Positions 28,522 to 38,116 are shown, counted from the stretch's first letter. The stretch: 64,000 nucleotides of DNA from Actomonas aquatica (GCF_019679435.2 NZ_CP139781.1:5824001-5888000); one strand, 5' to 3'. The notes: generated from the sequence alone by a model not told the origin. Made by a program: numbers and translations.

Positions 28522-28546
28522 CGAGAAAGGCGGCCCGCAGGCCGCC
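28522..28546 (-). terminator. Hairpin between oxidase subunit IV and ctaG
   Basis: GGCGGCC-CGCA-GGCCGCC with TTTCT on the minus strand downstream. It may attenuate transcription into ctaG. Confidence 0.5.
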
Positions 28547-28587
28547 TCGTCAAGGAAGGGGGGATGGAGCGGGGCGGGCGGAACCGC

Positions 28588-28947
28588 TTATTCAACCATC
28601 TCGTAGGCGGGGCCGACCGGCTGGGAGTCCTTGGCACCGTGCAGGAGCAGGAGCGCCCAAAGGGTTCCGCCACCCAGCGCCAAACCAATGAAGAACAGGA
28701 TGGTGCAGAAGGCCTTGTCCCACTTCAGGTGCATGAAGATGAAAATAACGGCGAGGAACTTCACCACGGACAGACCCATGAGGATGCTGATGACCAGCCA
28801 CTCCGGCATGGGAATGTAAATCACCAGCAGCTCCATACCGGTGATGATCGCGAGGATCATCGCCAGCTGGACGAAAACGTGGAACTTGCCGTCGTGGGCG
28901 TGGCTGTCAGAGGCGGAAAGCGTGGAGGCGTCGGCAGTAGCGCTCAT
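28588..28947 (-). CDS. ctaF: Cytochrome c oxidase subunit IV
   Basis: A 119-residue protein with three membrane segments (VFVQLAMILAIITGMELLVIY; LVISILMGLSVVKFLAVIFIFMHL; FCTILFFIGLALGGGTLWALLLL). The pattern VKFxAVIFIFMHLKWDK is typical of bacterial subunit IV, which stabilises the oxidase core. Its ATG overlaps the stop of ctaE (ATGA). Confidence 0.9.
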   Translation of the reverse strand: MSATADASTLSASDSHAHDGKFHVFVQLAMILAIITGMELLVIYIPMPEWLVISILMGLSVVKFLAVIFIFMHLKWDKAFCTILFFIGLALGGGTLWALLLLHGAKDSQPVGPAYEMVE

Positions 28948-29801
28948 GGGAGGACGATGTATTCGAGGAGGTAAACGACCGGGAAAATCACGATCCAGAC
29001 GATGTCGACGAAGTGCCAGTAGAGGCCCATCGATTCGACGTCGATGGCGTTGGCTTCACCAAAATCCACCGGACCCGGCGAGCGGGCGAACCAGATGAGC
29101 GCGCCGATGAGCGCGATGGTGCCGCCGAAGGAGATGAAGTGGTGGCTGAAGTAGTAGGCGAGTCCGTGACCTTCTTCGTAGGCGTGGACGAGGGCGAGCA
29201 GGGTATACATGCCCACGACCACGGCGCCGGCGAAGGCGAGGAAGTGCAGGGCACCCTTGGCGATCCAGCCCTGGCCATTGGAGTCATCGGTCGGCTTGAA
29301 GGTGCGAATATACATGAGCACCAACCACAGCACGCCGATCGCCACGTGGGTGCCGTGGGTGCCCGTGAGGGTGTAGAAGGTGGAACCGAAGACGCTGTTG
29401 GAGAGGGTGAGGCCGCCGACCTTTACGAAGTGGTTAAACTCGTAGACCTGGCCGCCGAGGAAGATGAGACCGAAGATGATCGTGCCGAGCAGCATCTTGC
29501 GGGTGGTGGCCACGTTGCCCTTCTGGATAGCGTTCACAGCGAGCGCCATGAGCAGCGAGGACATCAGCAGGATGAAGGTGGAACCCGAGGTGAGCTCGAT
29601 GGAGAACAGATCGCGCGGATCGGGCGACCCGGCGGGCGGGTGCAGGCGGTAGATGAGGTGGGTCGCGATGAGCGAACCGAAGAACATGCAGTCCGACGCA
29701 AGGAAGGCCCACATGAAGAGCTTCTTGTTGGGAATGCCCGTCGACGTGGTCGCGTCGTGATGGTGGTCGATGTGGCCGGCGGTGGCGGCGTGAGAACTCA
29801 T
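28944..29801 (-). CDS. ctaE: Cytochrome c oxidase subunit III
   Basis: A 285-residue membrane protein with seven membrane segments. Conserved stretches include FMWAFLASDCMFFGSLIATHLIY, TGTHGTHVAIGVLWL (subunit III HGxHV motif) and GLYWHFVDIVWIVIFPVVYLLEY at the C-terminus. It supports the core oxidase and oxygen access. It lies 27 bases after ctaD and overlaps ctaF. Confidence 0.95.
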   Translation of the reverse strand: MSSHAATAGHIDHHHDATTSTGIPNKKLFMWAFLASDCMFFGSLIATHLIYRLHPPAGSPDPRDLFSIELTSGSTFILLMSSLLMALAVNAIQKGNVATTRKMLLGTIIFGLIFLGGQVYEFNHFVKVGGLTLSNSVFGSTFYTLTGTHGTHVAIGVLWLVLMYIRTFKPTDDSNGQGWIAKGALHFLAFAGAVVVGMYTLLALVHAYEEGHGLAYYFSHHFISFGGTIALIGALIWFARSPGPVDFGEANAIDVESMGLYWHFVDIVWIVIFPVVYLLEYIVLP

Positions 29802-29828
29802 GACGTTGTTTCGCTAAAGGGGGTTGGC

Positions 29829-31781
29829 TCAGTGCGAAGCGGAAGAGGCGTCGCCATCGGACTTGGTGGGGTGAAGGTGGTAACCACCGGGGCCTTCGAC
29901 GGACCACATCCACGCGCCGAAGAACGTGATACCCAGGCCCACGATCGCGCCGGGGATGTAGTGGAAGGCGAAGCAGAGTGAACCGATCAGCATGCCGGCC
30001 GCGGTGATGAAGGGGAACCAGGAGTTGCTCGGCATGTGGATGCCGCCATGGGCCTCGTCTTCAGCGGCCTTCTTGGCCTTCTCAGCCGCGATTTCGGCTT
30101 GGTGCGTCTTCTCATACCAGAAGGCGTCGCGGGCGTGCACGGTGGGCGTGACGTCGAAGTTGTGGGCCGGCGGCGGGTTGGGGATCGACCACTCGAGGGT
30201 GCGGCCATCCCACGGATCGCGACCGACCTTCTCTCCCTTGAAGTAGGTGTAGATCATCACGATGAAGTAGTAGGCGATGCCGATACCGAGGATGTAGGAA
30301 CCGAGCGTCGCGAGCTGGTTGGCGGAGGTCCAACCCATGTTGCCGTCGTAGGTGAAGGTGCGTCGCGGCATGCCGTTGAGCCCGAGGAAGTGCATCGGGA
30401 AGAAGGTCAGGTTGAAGCCCACGAAGATGATCCAGAAGGACCACTTGCCGGCCTTCTCCGAAACCTTGCGGCCAAACATGAGCGGGAACCAGTAGTGGAT
30501 GCCGGCGAGCAGGGCGAAGATGGAGCCGCCGATCAGCACGTAGTGGAAGTGGGCGACGATGAAGTAGGAGTCCTGCTGCTGCGCGTCGGCCGGGGCGGCC
30601 GAGTGCATGATGCCCGACATGCCGCCGGTCATGAACATCCAGACGAAGCCGAGGGCGAACATCATGGGCGTGCGCATCATGAGGTGGCCCTTCCAGAGGG
30701 TGCCGATCCAGTTGAAGATCTTTACGCCTGTGGGCACCGCGATGGTCATGGTGGCCATGGAGAAGGCCGCGGTCGCGACCGTGCCCATGCCGGTGGTGAA
30801 CATGTGGTGAGACCAAACGCCGAAACCGAGGAAGCCGATCACCGCGCCGGAGAACACCACGATGGGGTAACCGAAGAGCGGCTTGCGGGAGAAGCAGGGC
30901 AGGATCTCGGAGATGATGCCCATGGCCGGCAGGATGAGGATATACACCTCGGGGTGACCGAAGACCCAGAACAAGTGCTGCCACAGAATCGGCAGGCCGC
31001 CGCCGGAGACTTCGAAGAAGTTGGTGCCGAAGTTGCGGTCCATCATGACCTCTACCAACGCGATGGTGATGGCGGGGAAGGAGAGGACGATGAGGAAGGC
31101 GGTGAAGAGCGTCATCCAAGTGAACACCGGCAGGCGCATCATGGTGAGGCCCGGGGCGCGCATGTTGATGATCGTCACCAGGAAGTTCAGTGAACCGACC
31201 ACGGAAGAGACGCCGAGCACCTGCAGACCCATGACCCAGAGGTCAGTGGAATTGTCGCCGACAAACTCACTGGAGAAGGCCTTGGCGGTCATCGGCGCAT
31301 AACCGAACCAACCGACATCCGGCAGACCGGCCTTGTGGAAGAAACCGACGTTGAGGATGATCGCGCCGGCAAGGAAGACCCAGAAGGCGAAGCCGTTGAG
31401 GCGGGGAAAAGCCACGTCGCGCGCCCCGATCTGCAGCGGCATGATGTAATTAAAGAACGCGGCCGAGAGTGGCATGACGGCGAGGAAGATCATCGTCGTC
31501 GCGTGCATGGTGAACATCTCGTTGTAGGTCTGTGCCGAGATGAAGGTGTTGTTCGGCACGGCCAACTGGGTGCGGATCATCAGGGCCTCGGCACCACCCA
31601 CGAGGAAGAAGAAGAGGGCGGTGATTCCGTAGAGGAAACCGATGCGCTTGTGGTCGACGGTCGTGAGCCAACTCACGATGCCGGTCTTATGGTCAGGGCG
31701 AGCAAACATCCACGAGCGCTTGGCCGCGGGGGCATGGTCGTCGTGGCCGATGAAGTCGGATTTGGTCAGGGATTGGTCCAT
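29829..31781 (-). CDS. ctaD: Cytochrome c oxidase subunit I
   Basis: A 650-residue catalytic subunit holding heme a and the heme a3-CuB site. WQHLFWVFGHPEVYILILPA carries the CuB His and cross-linked Tyr with the A-type K-channel motif; VWSHHMFTTGM gives two CuB His ligands and IVAHFHYVLIGG the heme ligands. The N-terminal TTVDHKRIGFLYG is conserved. A C-terminal extension of about 120 residues has a charged AEKAKKAAEDE linker and two further membrane segments, longer than the minimal form. Confidence 0.97.
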   Translation of the reverse strand: MDQSLTKSDFIGHDDHAPAAKRSWMFARPDHKTGIVSWLTTVDHKRIGFLYGITALFFFLVGGAEALMIRTQLAVPNNTFISAQTYNEMFTMHATTMIFLAVMPLSAAFFNYIMPLQIGARDVAFPRLNGFAFWVFLAGAIILNVGFFHKAGLPDVGWFGYAPMTAKAFSSEFVGDNSTDLWVMGLQVLGVSSVVGSLNFLVTIINMRAPGLTMMRLPVFTWMTLFTAFLIVLSFPAITIALVEVMMDRNFGTNFFEVSGGGLPILWQHLFWVFGHPEVYILILPAMGIISEILPCFSRKPLFGYPIVVFSGAVIGFLGFGVWSHHMFTTGMGTVATAAFSMATMTIAVPTGVKIFNWIGTLWKGHLMMRTPMMFALGFVWMFMTGGMSGIMHSAAPADAQQQDSYFIVAHFHYVLIGGSIFALLAGIHYWFPLMFGRKVSEKAGKWSFWIIFVGFNLTFFPMHFLGLNGMPRRTFTYDGNMGWTSANQLATLGSYILGIGIAYYFIVMIYTYFKGEKVGRDPWDGRTLEWSIPNPPPAHNFDVTPTVHARDAFWYEKTHQAEIAAEKAKKAAEDEAHGGIHMPSNSWFPFITAAGMLIGSLCFAFHYIPGAIVGLGITFFGAWMWSVEGPGGYHLHPTKSDGDASSASH

Positions 31782-31807
31782 GGCGGGTAAGCGGGGCGGG
31801 CCGGTGG

Positions 31808-33118
31808 TTATTTCAAACTGTGCAAGTAGGCGACGAGGGCGTGGGCCTCTTCATCGGTGATCTCGATGTTCACCTCGGCCGGCTCACCGGTCGCGGGGTC
31901 CGGCGTGGTGTAACCGGGCATGATGACCATGCCGGGCGGGGGAACCACGCGGGTGTGATACATGAAATTACCGGGCTTAACGCGATGGGGCTCGGTGATC
32001 CAACGGTAGAGGTTCATTTCGCTGTTCTCGAGCAGGCCGGCGGCGATGGTGGTGCGGGCGCCGATGCGGGTAAGATCGGGGGCGACGACGCCGGCGCCTT
32101 CGTGACCGCGCACCGTGTGACAACCGGCGCACTTGTTTTCCGTGAAAGCGTGGCGACCGGCGGCGATGAGAGCGGTGTTTTCCGCGGCGGGATCGATGAC
32201 CTGCTGAGCGCGCCAGGCGCCGAGGGGATCGGCGTCGAATTCCTCGGTCCAGCCGGCTTGGTTCTCCTCAAATTCGCCATAGGAGGTGAAGGAGGCCGGC
32301 AGTTCAGCGCCTTCCGGGGCTTCGACCACGCGAGCGGTTTGCTTCTGGTTGGCGAGCCAGGCGTTAAATTCATCCTCGGCCAGCGCGATCACACGGAACC
32401 GCATCACGGCGTGGGAGTCGCCGCAGTATTCGGCGCATTGACCCCAGAAGTAACCGGGTTCGTCGGCTTGCAGCCAGAGGTGGTTGCCGCGGTTGGGCAT
32501 CATATCGACCTTGCCGGCGAGCTTCGGCACCCAGAAGGAGTGAATCACATCGACGGTGCGGAGTTCGATGCGCACCGGACGACCGGCGGGAATCACGAGC
32601 TCGTTGGCGCTCACCAGCGGGGTCTCGCCGCCGAAGGCATCGGTGGCCATCTCGTTCGGGTATTCGAACTTGAACCACCATTGGTAGCCGGTCGCGTTCA
32701 CGTGGAAGGCGTTCTCCCGCTCCTCCTCCGGCACGTCGTAGGTATACCAGATGCCTTTGAGCGTCGGCACGGCGATGACCACGAGGGCGAGGATCGAGGC
32801 GGCGATGAGGCTCATTTCCACCAGCGGGTTGCCGTGACCCTGGGGCGGCGGCTCGGCGTGTTCGTCGCCCGAGTCGCGGGCCTTGAACTTGATCGTGGCG
32901 TAGGCCAGCACGGCCGCGACGATCACAAAGATGATGCCGGTGACCCAGAGGGTGACGTAGAAGAGGCCCGTCTGGGCTTCGGCCACCGGACCTTTCGTGT
33001 CCAAGGTCGACTGCGGACCATCCAGCCACCCACCGAGCATGACGGGTAAAAGCGCGGTGAGCAGGAGGGCGAGAGTGCGGCTACGGGTAAGTTTGCCGGA
33101 GAAAGCAAGAGATCTCAT
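31808..33118 (-). CDS. ctaC: Cytochrome c oxidase subunit II with fused cytochrome c (caa3 type)
   Basis: A 436-residue subunit that receives electrons. After a signal sequence come two membrane helices (about 50-75 and 100-120), then the cupredoxin CuA domain with VIHSFWVPKL and GQCAEYCGDSHAVM (Cys, Glu, Cys, His, Met ligands). The C-terminal third is a c-type cytochrome with the heme site CAGCH and a likely Met ligand in MVIMPGY. It leads the cta operon on the minus strand. Confidence 0.96.
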   Translation of the reverse strand: MRSLAFSGKLTRSRTLALLLTALLPVMLGGWLDGPQSTLDTKGPVAEAQTGLFYVTLWVTGIIFVIVAAVLAYATIKFKARDSGDEHAEPPPQGHGNPLVEMSLIAASILALVVIAVPTLKGIWYTYDVPEEERENAFHVNATGYQWWFKFEYPNEMATDAFGGETPLVSANELVIPAGRPVRIELRTVDVIHSFWVPKLAGKVDMMPNRGNHLWLQADEPGYFWGQCAEYCGDSHAVMRFRVIALAEDEFNAWLANQKQTARVVEAPEGAELPASFTSYGEFEENQAGWTEEFDADPLGAWRAQQVIDPAAENTALIAAGRHAFTENKCAGCHTVRGHEGAGVVAPDLTRIGARTTIAAGLLENSEMNLYRWITEPHRVKPGNFMYHTRVVPPPGMVIMPGYTTPDPATGEPAEVNIEITDEEAHALVAYLHSLK

Positions 33119-33198
33119 GAGAACAAAAAGACGCGGTCCGTTGGGTAAGGGACGGGGCCGGGAAGCCGCACAGCGTCCCTATGAGTAGAACCATTTCA

Positions 33199-33214
33199 AG
33201 ACATTATATTGTCT
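33199..33214 (-). promoter_or_regulatory. Candidate ctaC promoter -10 within a dyad
   Basis: On the minus strand TATAAT (33208-33203) lies inside the inverted repeat AGACA-N6-TGTCT (33199-33214), about 85 bases upstream of ctaC. The -35 is weak. The overlap suggests a repressor or activator site. Confidence 0.4.
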
Positions 33215-33324
33215 GCTAAGGGATAACCTGAGGTCGCTTATCGGCGCGTTAAGGAAAATGCATAGGCCGGACCGCAATTCGTTTTCGCTGGCGAAGCCGC
33301 CGAGGTGGCATTCCGTGTGCGGCG

Positions 33325-33858
33325 ATGAAACCCTCAGCAATGCTCCCCCTCCTGGCCCTTGGTTTGACGATTAGCCTCAGCGGCTGCGGCAAAAAAGAGG
33401 CTCCGGCCGCCGATCATGCCGCCCATGCGGCCGCTCCTGCCGAAGCCGCGCCAGCCGCGGCGGCAACCGCTGCCAACGAGGCCGTGGTGATCGAAGCCAA
33501 CGATCAGATGAAGTTCAACGTGACCAAGGTCGAAGCCAAAGCCGGCTCCTCCATCACGCTGACACTCAAGAACGTAGGCAAGTTGCCCAAGACCGCCATG
33601 GGGCACAATCTGGTGGTGTTGAAGCAATCCGCCAACGCGACCCAATTCGCCACCGCCGCCATGGGCGCGGCCGCGTCGGAGTATATCCCGGCTAATATGG
33701 CCGATCAGGTGATTGCCCACACCAAGCTGTTGGGACCGGGTGAAAGCGACTCGATCACCTTCACCGTGCCCAGCGAGCCTGGTGAGTATGTCTTCCTCTG
33801 CAGTTTCCCAGCTCACTTCATGGCCGGCATGAAGGGACTGCTGGTGGTAACGGAATAA
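33325..33858 (+). CDS. Azurin-like blue copper lipoprotein
   Basis: A 177-residue lipoprotein: the signal LALGLTISLSGC places the lipid on the Cys in LSGC, followed by an Ala/Pro-rich linker. The cupredoxin domain resembles azurin: MKFNVTKVEAKAGSSITLTL, the first His in AMGHNLVVL, and the ligand loop CSFPAHFMAGMKG giving Cys, His and Met. It should be a periplasmic electron carrier. It is divergent from the cytochrome oxidase operon, so it is a plausible electron donor to that oxidase. Confidence 0.9.
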   Translation: MKPSAMLPLLALGLTISLSGCGKKEAPAADHAAHAAAPAEAAPAAAATAANEAVVIEANDQMKFNVTKVEAKAGSSITLTLKNVGKLPKTAMGHNLVVLKQSANATQFATAAMGAAASEYIPANMADQVIAHTKLLGPGESDSITFTVPSEPGEYVFLCSFPAHFMAGMKGLLVVTE

Positions 33859-33891
33859 TTTCCGCCGCTTTAGCCATCTGCTTGCGACTGG

Positions 33892-33919
33892 GGCCCGGCT
33901 AGTGCCGGGCCTTATTTTT
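33892..33919 (+). terminator. Terminator after the azurin-like gene
   Basis: GGCCCGGC-TAGT-GCCGGGCC followed by TTATTTTT. Confidence 0.85.
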
Positions 33920-33946
33920 GGGACGAAACGCGCGCGTTTCGGCGGC

Positions 33947-34978
33947 TTAAGTGTTCGCGAGCAACGCGGTGATCCACTTCCGGTGCGGTCCGGAGAGCGT
34001 GACGTCGTCGAGTTGATCCCGCGGCACCCACACGAGTTCGGCGTTGGCGTCGACCGTCGCGGGAGCGTCGAGACGGACGATGGTTTCCGTGATGGCGTAG
34101 CGGGTGATGCCGCGCTTCTTCACTGCCAGCACCGGCGCGGCGACTACGGCGGCGGTCGGCAGTCCGAGCGTGCTGGCATCCGGCAACTCGTGAAGGTTGG
34201 CCAAGCGACGCGATTTGGCCGACGCGCGATGCAGCAGCAGCGCGCCATCGCGTTCGCACCACGCGCGGGTGATGGCGATGCGCTCGATCTTTTTGGGTTC
34301 GAGCTTGGGAAACTCCTCGGGGGCGCCCGCGGCACAGGCGGCGCAATGTTTCCGCACCGGGCAAATCGTGCACAGGGGCGAACGCCGATGGCAGACGGTC
34401 GCGCCGAGCTCCATCATGGCCTGATTGTGGTCGCCGGGTTCGTCGCGATTGAGCACGGATTCGGCCAGCGGCGTGTAGGCTTTGGCCGCCGTGGCGCTGT
34501 CGCGGTAGCTCGTGCCGTCGGCGGTGAGGCGGGCGAGGATGCGCACCACGTTGCCATCCACACAGGCCGCCGGATAACCGAGCGCGATCGAAGTGATGGC
34601 GGCGGAGGTGTAGGGGCCGATGCCAGGAAGCGCGCGCCAGGCATCCGGCGTGGTCGGCGGTTCAGGCAGGGCGACGTAGGCCCGCGCGAGGCGCTGCAGG
34701 TTGCGGGCGCGCGAGTAGTAGCCGAGGCCTTCCCAGAGTTTGAGCACGGTGGCTTCGTCGGCCGCAGCGAGCGCCGCGAAGTCGGGCAAGGCCTCCATCC
34801 AGCGGTGGAAGTAGGGCAGGGCGGTTTTGATCTGCGTCTGCTGCAACATGAACTCGCTCACCACCGTGCGGTAGAGCGACGGCTCCTCGCGCCAGGGCAG
34901 TTGGCGACGGTTGGCATGATACCACGCGAGCAGATCACGTTGGAAATCGGCGGGTTGTTGCAGAGCGGTCGCGGTCAC
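33947..34978 (-). CDS. mutY: A/G-specific adenine glycosylase MutY
   Basis: A DNA repair enzyme of about 343 residues removing adenine opposite 8-oxoguanine. The N-terminal domain has WYHANRRQLPWRE and FMLQQTQIKTALPYFHRW. The HhH-GPD region contains LPGIGPYTSAAITSIALG followed by the catalytic Asp in CVDGNVVRIL. The [4Fe-4S] cluster Cys follow the C-x6-C-x2-C-x5-C spacing (VCHRRSPLCTICPVRKHC). A C-terminal NUDIX-like domain senses 8-oxoG. Start: GTG at 34978 (MTATALQQP); the frame is open further upstream but overlaps the divergent rnhC. Confidence 0.93.
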   Translation of the reverse strand: MTATALQQPADFQRDLLAWYHANRRQLPWREEPSLYRTVVSEFMLQQTQIKTALPYFHRWMEALPDFAALAAADEATVLKLWEGLGYYSRARNLQRLARAYVALPEPPTTPDAWRALPGIGPYTSAAITSIALGYPAACVDGNVVRILARLTADGTSYRDSATAAKAYTPLAESVLNRDEPGDHNQAMMELGATVCHRRSPLCTICPVRKHCAACAAGAPEEFPKLEPKKIERIAITRAWCERDGALLLHRASAKSRRLANLHELPDASTLGLPTAAVVAAPVLAVKKRGITRYAITETIVRLDAPATVDANAELVWVPRDQLDDVTLSGPHRKWITALLANT

Positions 34979-35063
34979 AAAATATCCAACAGGTGCAAAA
35001 AAACCTCCCTGCGCCACCCTAGATTCGTTTTGTGGATACAAGGCGCATCCGGCGCCGCCTCGC

Positions 35064-36077
35064 ATGGCCAAGAAAAAGACACCCGCTGATCCCAACGCTC
35101 CGAAGACGCTCTCCTCCTACACGGTGAAGCTTGATGATGCCCAGATGGAGAAGCTCGAGGCGATCTGCGCCAGCCGCGGTTGGAAGGCCTTCGAGGTCGC
35201 CTACGCGCGTTTCGCCTTCAAGGGCGAGACGGACAAAGTGAACGTCACCGCCTACACCAGCGGCAAGGTGGTGATCGCGGGCAAGGGCACGCAGGACTTT
35301 GTGACCATGACGCTCGAGCCCGAGGTCACGGGCGAACCGCGCCTCGGCTACGACGAGGTCCACCATCCCGAGTGGTTTGAACCCCACGCCGGTCTCGACG
35401 AGAGCGGCAAGGGTGACCTCTTCGGTCCGGTCGTGGCCGCCACCGTCATCGCCGATCGTCGCGCGATCGATGCGCTCATCGCCGCGGGCGTGAAGGACTC
35501 CAAGAAGATCGCCGACTCCGTCATCCTCAAACTCGACAAGGTCGTGCGCGAAACCCGCGGCGCCACCGTCGAGGTCGTGACTTGTGGCATGACCCGCTAC
35601 AACGAGCTCATGTCCCGCCCCCGCGCCAACATGAACAAGCTGCTCGCCTGGCAGCACGGCATGGCGCTGATGAACGCGCTGCAAAAGCAGTCGGTGCCGC
35701 GCGGCCTGCTCGACCAGTTCAGCAAAACCCCGCTCGTGCAGAATGAGCTCAAGCGCAAGGGCGTGACCGGCTTCAACCTCGAGATGCGCACCAAGGCCGA
35801 GTCCGATCCGGTCGTTGCCGCCGCGTCCATCGTGGCCCGCGCCGAATACGTGCGCATCATGCGCAAACTCTCCGACCGATTTGGTGAACCGCTGCAGAAG
35901 GGCGCCAGCGCCTTGGTCAAACAGCAAGCCCACACCATCATTGAAAAGTTTGGCGCCCGCGCGCTCGGCGAGTTCGCCAAACTCCATTTCCGCACCGCCT
36001 ACGAAGTCGTTAAAGAAGCCGGCAAACTTCACGAATTGCCGCTGCCCGAACCCAAGGAGCGCTTCGAGCGCGACTGA
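35064..36077 (+). CDS. rnhC: Ribonuclease HIII
   Basis: A 337-residue enzyme cutting RNA in RNA-DNA hybrids. An N-terminal TBP-like domain (about residues 15-90) precedes the catalytic domain with AGLDESGKGDLFGPVV (the DESGKGD motif typical of HIII instead of the HII DExGRG), GVKDSKKI and SDPVVAAASIVARAEYV. The length matches HIII. rnhB follows after 20 bases, so both type 2 RNases H lie in one unit. Confidence 0.94.
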   Translation: MAKKKTPADPNAPKTLSSYTVKLDDAQMEKLEAICASRGWKAFEVAYARFAFKGETDKVNVTAYTSGKVVIAGKGTQDFVTMTLEPEVTGEPRLGYDEVHHPEWFEPHAGLDESGKGDLFGPVVAATVIADRRAIDALIAAGVKDSKKIADSVILKLDKVVRETRGATVEVVTCGMTRYNELMSRPRANMNKLLAWQHGMALMNALQKQSVPRGLLDQFSKTPLVQNELKRKGVTGFNLEMRTKAESDPVVAAASIVARAEYVRIMRKLSDRFGEPLQKGASALVKQQAHTIIEKFGARALGEFAKLHFRTAYEVVKEAGKLHELPLPEPKERFERD

Positions 36078-36097
36078 TCCGGAGGCCCTTCCGCCGC

Positions 36098-36853
36098 ATG
36101 CCCAAACGCCGCCAACTCCGAGGCTTTGACCTGAAGCATATTGCCGAAGTCGAGTGCCTCATCGGCGTCGACGAAGCCGGGCGCGGCGCCCTGGCTGGAC
36201 CGGTCGCGGCGGGCGCGGTGTTGGTCACGCGCGAGTTTCTCGATAGCAATTGGGTGACGCAAAACGCCCGTCGGATCAACGACTCCAAACAACTCACCGC
36301 CGCCGATCGCGACGCGCTGTGGTTGGACTTTGAAGCGTTGATGGCAGAGCGCCGGATTCACGCCCACTTCGGCATGGCCGACGTCGCGGAGATCGAACAA
36401 CTCAACATCCTCGGCGCGACCAAACTCGCCATGCGCCGCGCGCTCGAAGGCATCTACGCTCCGTCGGCGTTTGAAAGTCGTCGCGAGCCCGACCTCTTTG
36501 CGTCGGCCGAGGAGGTGGCCGCCTACCAGCCGCGCGTTTCGGCCAAAATCCTCATCGACGGGCTGCCGTTGAAACACTTCCCGTATCCGCACGAAGGTGT
36601 CGTGCACGGCGACGGCCGATCCCTCTGCATCGCCATGGCGTCGATCATCGCCAAGGTCTCGCGTGACCGCGAGATGGAGCGTTTGCATGAGGAGTTTCCG
36701 GTCTACGGATTTGGCGTGCACAAAGGCTACGGCACCGAGGACCACCGGGCGGCCATCCTCAAGCACGGTCGTTGCCGCTACCACCGCACCAGCTTCCTGC
36801 GCAAACTCCTCGCCACCCGCGTCGACCCGGGTCAGCTCGACTTTCTGGGCTGA
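36098..36853 (+). CDS. rnhB: Ribonuclease HII
   Basis: A 251-residue RNase HII that removes ribonucleotides from DNA and RNA from hybrids. LIGVDEAGRGALAGPV is the DEAGRG active-site motif, INDSKQLTAADRD is the conserved DSK block, and the remaining acidic residue lies in ILIDGLP. The C-terminal part has SIIAKVSRDREM and YGFGVHKGYGT. It directly follows rnhC. Confidence 0.94.
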   Translation: MPKRRQLRGFDLKHIAEVECLIGVDEAGRGALAGPVAAGAVLVTREFLDSNWVTQNARRINDSKQLTAADRDALWLDFEALMAERRIHAHFGMADVAEIEQLNILGATKLAMRRALEGIYAPSAFESRREPDLFASAEEVAAYQPRVSAKILIDGLPLKHFPYPHEGVVHGDGRSLCIAMASIIAKVSRDREMERLHEEFPVYGFGVHKGYGTEDHRAAILKHGRCRYHRTSFLRKLLATRVDPGQLDFLG

Positions 36854-36891
36854 CACGACACGCTGCGTTTCGCTTTTCGCTCCTCTTGCCC

Positions 36892-38079
36892 ATGCCTCCC
36901 AAAAAGCACAGCTCTCTGGACCGCGTGCTCGGCCGTCTCGACACTTTGGATACGGTTAACCTGACCAATCTGGTGCAGCGCCTCGCGCGTGAACGCGGTT
37001 TGTTCGAAGACATCTTTAACGCCCTGCGCGAGGGCGTGTTGGTGATTACGCCGGACGGTGAGATCGAGTATGCCAACGATGCCGCGCACCGGCTCATCGG
37101 GCTCGGTGACGACGAGCTGCCGGGGCAGACCTTGTGGCGCCTGGTGCCGGGCCTGCGTCCCTCCCTGGGCGGCTCGCTCGACGACGGCGCGCTGCCGGTC
37201 ATGGCGCGCGAATTTGAGCTCACTTATCCGGAGCCGCGCACGGTGCGACTCTACCTGGTGCCGTTCTCCGGTGAAGGGCGCGGCGGTTCACGCCGTTATG
37301 CCGTGATCCTGAGCGACATGACCCGCGAGAAAGCCTCGACCGAAGAACGCATCGAGAACGAGCGCACGTCGTCGATTCTGTTGCTGGCGGCCGGCGTGGC
37401 CCACGAACTGGGCAACCCGCTCAACTCTCTCAACATCCACCTGCAGCTCATCGAGCGGCGTTTGCGCAAACTCGACGCGCCGACCAAGGCGGTGGAGGGA
37501 CTGACGGATTCGATCGAAGTCTGTCGCGACGAAGTGCGCCGGCTCGACGGGATCATCAGCAACTTCCTCGAAGCGATTCGGCCGCGTCCGCCGGACCTCC
37601 ACGAAACCCACCTGCTCGACGTGCTCGATGAAGTGCTGCGGTTCCAACAGGACGAGCTCGCCGACCGGCACATCGAGGTGGAAGTGGAATCGGCCGGTGA
37701 GATTCCGTTGGTCATGGCCGATCGCAATCAGCTCAAGCAGGTCTTTTTCAACGTCATCAAAAACGCCATGGAGGCGATGGAGCCGGGCGGGAAACTGCAT
37801 CTGGTGGCGCGAGCCGACGACGAGTCCGTGTATTTGATCTTTGGCGACACCGGCCAGGGCATCAAGCAGGAGGACGTCCTGCGCATGTTCGAACCCTACC
37901 ACACGACCAAGCCGACCGGAAACGGACTCGGCCTGATGATCGTGCAGCGCATCATGCGCGAGCACGGCGGTCAGGTGGGCGTAGAGAGCAAAGCCGGTAT
38001 CGGCACGGTGGTGACACTGGAGTTCCCGCGCAAAGACCGGCGGGTGCGCATGCTGCGCTCCGGCGGGCCCGGGGCGTGA
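36892..38079 (+). CDS. PAS-containing sensor histidine kinase (NtrB-like)
   Basis: A 395-residue soluble kinase without membrane segments. After a short helix there is a PAS domain (about 38-150; LFEDIFNALREGVLVITPDG and YANDAAHRLIG), then HisKA with the phospho-acceptor His171 in AAGVAHELGNPLNSLNIH. The HATPase domain has the N box FFNVIKNAMEAM, G1 GDTGQGI and G2 NGLGLMIVQRI. The downstream sigma-54 response regulator is the likely partner, although an opposite-strand gene lies between them. The start is the ATG at 36892; the open frame before it overlaps rnhB. Confidence 0.9.
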   Translation: MPPKKHSSLDRVLGRLDTLDTVNLTNLVQRLARERGLFEDIFNALREGVLVITPDGEIEYANDAAHRLIGLGDDELPGQTLWRLVPGLRPSLGGSLDDGALPVMAREFELTYPEPRTVRLYLVPFSGEGRGGSRRYAVILSDMTREKASTEERIENERTSSILLLAAGVAHELGNPLNSLNIHLQLIERRLRKLDAPTKAVEGLTDSIEVCRDEVRRLDGIISNFLEAIRPRPPDLHETHLLDVLDEVLRFQQDELADRHIEVEVESAGEIPLVMADRNQLKQVFFNVIKNAMEAMEPGGKLHLVARADDESVYLIFGDTGQGIKQEDVLRMFEPYHTTKPTGNGLGLMIVQRIMREHGGQVGVESKAGIGTVVTLEFPRKDRRVRMLRSGGPGA

Positions 38080-38116
38080 GTGACGGCCGGGCGCGGGGGG
38101 CGTCCGAGGAATCCGG

